From: an uncultured Alphaproteobacteria bacterium
GTDB lineage: Bacteria > Pseudomonadota > Alphaproteobacteria > RF32 > CAG-239
Direction: 5' to 3'
Assembly: GCA_910580155.1 (NCBI GenBank)
Contig: CAJTWX010000040.1
Location: forward strand, 1-14,394
DNA: 14,394 nt
The translations under genes were made by a program, and so were the position numbers. The notes under the pieces are model-generated. The model was not told where the DNA came from, ran no database searches, and was given only the letters and a program-made list of their open reading frames with translations. Below, in pieces: positions 13,361 to 14,394 of the stretch; within the stretch, counting starts at the first letter, position 1, and every line of letters begins with the position of its first letter.

Positions 13361-14200
13361 ATGAAGAAAAATCTTAAATTTATTGTTTTGTCAGGCGTTG
13401 CCGTAATGGCTCTCTTGGGGTATGCTGGCTATAAATATACTGCAGAACCGGATCTGACCGCAACAGAAAAGCAGGTTGTGCCCGTAGAACCGCAAATAGA
13501 TGAAAACTTTGCCGTGCTGATGACAGCCATCGGGCAAAATGCCGATTTGCAAATGGTTTCAACCTTGATTAAAGGCGGGGCAAATGTCAATGGGGCAATG
13601 CCGGACGGCATAACTCCGTTAATGCTTGCCTGCAATGAAAACGCTAATCCTGAAATCGTAAAAGTATTATTGGATAATGGTGCCGATGTAAACGCCAAAA
13701 ACAAAACCGGTATCACAGCCTTAGGCATCGCCCTCATCAATAATGTCACTCCTGAAATTGTTAATATGCTGTTGCAGCACGGTGCAGATGCCAATGCAGA
13801 AATTCAGGAAGGGTGGACGCTGCTAATGTCTGCAACGGCTCAGGGAAAACAGGAACTAATGAAAGTGTTGCTTGAAAACGGGGCAGATGTGAATAAAAAA
13901 GGCAAAGACGGTTTGACGCCGTTAATGATTGCCGGCGGCAAAGTGCATCCTGATATTGTAAATATCCTGTTGCAAAAGGGGGCTGCTGTTAATGTGAAGG
14001 ATAATTACGGGATGACTGCCCTGATGTATGCGTGTGGCGGCAATTCCAATCCGGAAGTCACAAATATTTTACTTGAAAGCGGTGCTAAAGCCAAAATGAT
14101 GAATAGAGACGGGAAAACCGCCTTAGATTTTGCGAAAAGAAATCCCCGCCTGATGGACAGCCTATACTATAAAAAGCTGGAAAGACAGACGTTGCGGTAA
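13361..14200 (+). CDS. Membrane-anchored or exported ankyrin-repeat protein
   Basis: A 279-residue protein with an N-terminal basic stretch and hydrophobic helix (about 6-24), without a lipobox cysteine, so it is either anchored in the inner membrane or cleaved and exported. After a linker it has about six ankyrin repeats of 33-34 residues (about 49-252), recognisable by recurring T(P/A)L...A, EIV..LL..GADVN and D-G turns, and a partial last repeat. Ankyrin arrays bind proteins; no catalytic motif is present. Start ATG has AGGA seven bases upstream. It is separated from transketolase by the hairpin at 13266-13291 and has its own terminator. Small periplasmic ankyrin proteins occur in many proteobacteria; an effector role should not be assumed, since no secretion signal beyond the N-terminal helix is visible. 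Confidence 0.85.
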   Translation: MKKNLKFIVLSGVAVMALLGYAGYKYTAEPDLTATEKQVVPVEPQIDENFAVLMTAIGQNADLQMVSTLIKGGANVNGAMPDGITPLMLACNENANPEIVKVLLDNGADVNAKNKTGITALGIALINNVTPEIVNMLLQHGADANAEIQEGWTLLMSATAQGKQELMKVLLENGADVNKKGKDGLTPLMIAGGKVHPDIVNILLQKGAAVNVKDNYGMTALMYACGGNSNPEVTNILLESGAKAKMMNRDGKTALDFAKRNPRLMDSLYYKKLERQTLR

Positions 14201-14208
14201 TTTTTCTT

Positions 14209-14235
14209 AAAAGGCGGGTAACTGCCTTTTATTTT
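14209..14235 (+). terminator. Terminator of the ankyrin gene
   Basis: AAAAGGCGG (14209-14217) pairs with CTGCCTTTT (14222-14230), one G-T pair, around a GTAA (GNRA-type) tetraloop, followed by ATTTT. Confidence 0.85.
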
Positions 14236-14394
14236 AACCGTCTCTTCTCGGGGCAGATTGCATTTTTTACGTTATTCCTTGGTTTGCAAAATAAGCCGTC
14301 AGGGGATTTTGTTAGAGTTTGATTAAATTTAAAATATTTATAACCCGATAAATCTTATTGCCAAAAGATATAAACTCTTATATACAGTTCATAT
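14236..14394. other. Non-coding end of the window
   Basis: AT-rich sequence with no supported frame or strong inverted repeat. It may hold the promoter of a gene beyond the edge, but nothing specific can be claimed. Confidence 0.5.

Noticed and set aside
1..14394. CRISPR arrays, IS elements, integrases, toxin-antitoxin or defence genes
   Set aside because: No regularly spaced repeats, no transposase or recombinase motifs and no matching small gene pairs were found on either strand.

Overview
The window reads as a stretch of an AT-rich (roughly 40% GC) Gram-negative chromosome. An alphaproteobacterium is the best guess: it has a BamB outer-membrane lipoprotein, an MsbA-type lipid flippase, a YfgM-like protein, a TrmA/RlmC-family methyltransferase and a flavin-dependent ThyX. 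The AT bias and the mix of families fit host-associated (gut-type) alphaproteobacterial lineages, but this is inferred from gene content and style, not from a marker phylogeny. No phage, IS element, CRISPR array or defence island is visible.

Layout. (1) 1-174 is the 3' end of an L,D-transpeptidase (YkuD) gene, closed by an intrinsic terminator. (2) 208-1018 has no conventional gene. It does hold two promoter-like units: one (428-457) leads straight into a strong terminator at 496-529 and could make a ~65 nt RNA; the other (684-711) leads into a GC-rich islet with a 19-codon small ORF. (3) A tRNA-Gln(CUG) lies on the minus strand at 1065-1138 with its own promoter and terminator. (4) Rightward genes: a basic 123-residue protein of unknown function, a CspA-type cold-shock protein, then an MsbA-like ABC exporter closely followed by a MIF-family tautomerase. 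(5) A bidirectional terminator at 4257-4288 separates these from a leftward block: a membrane protein with an internal duplication, then YfgM-like, BamB, ThyX and Der. (6) Rightward again: an RlmC-like RNA methyltransferase directly coupled to transketolase, then an exported or membrane-anchored ankyrin-repeat protein with its own terminator. The last ~160 bases show nothing recognisable.

How the genes relate. The leftward block resembles the yfgM-bamB-der arrangement of gammaproteobacteria, linking outer-membrane protein assembly (BamB), periplasmic/membrane quality control (YfgM-like) and ribosome maturation (Der). Here thyX is inserted between bamB and der, and der has regained a promoter of its own. 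The promoter of the YfgM-like gene carries a perfect 16-bp palindrome between its -35 and -10 boxes, which is the best candidate operator in the window. MsbA, BamB and the L,D-transpeptidase all serve the envelope, while ThyX, transketolase, Der and the rRNA/tRNA methyltransferase are housekeeping.

Nothing here is a clearly new multi-gene system. The most unusual items are the MIF homologue next to the lipid exporter, the orphan promoter-terminator unit, the GC islet with a small ORF, the palindromic operator, and the duplicated 2TM-plus-soluble-domain protein.
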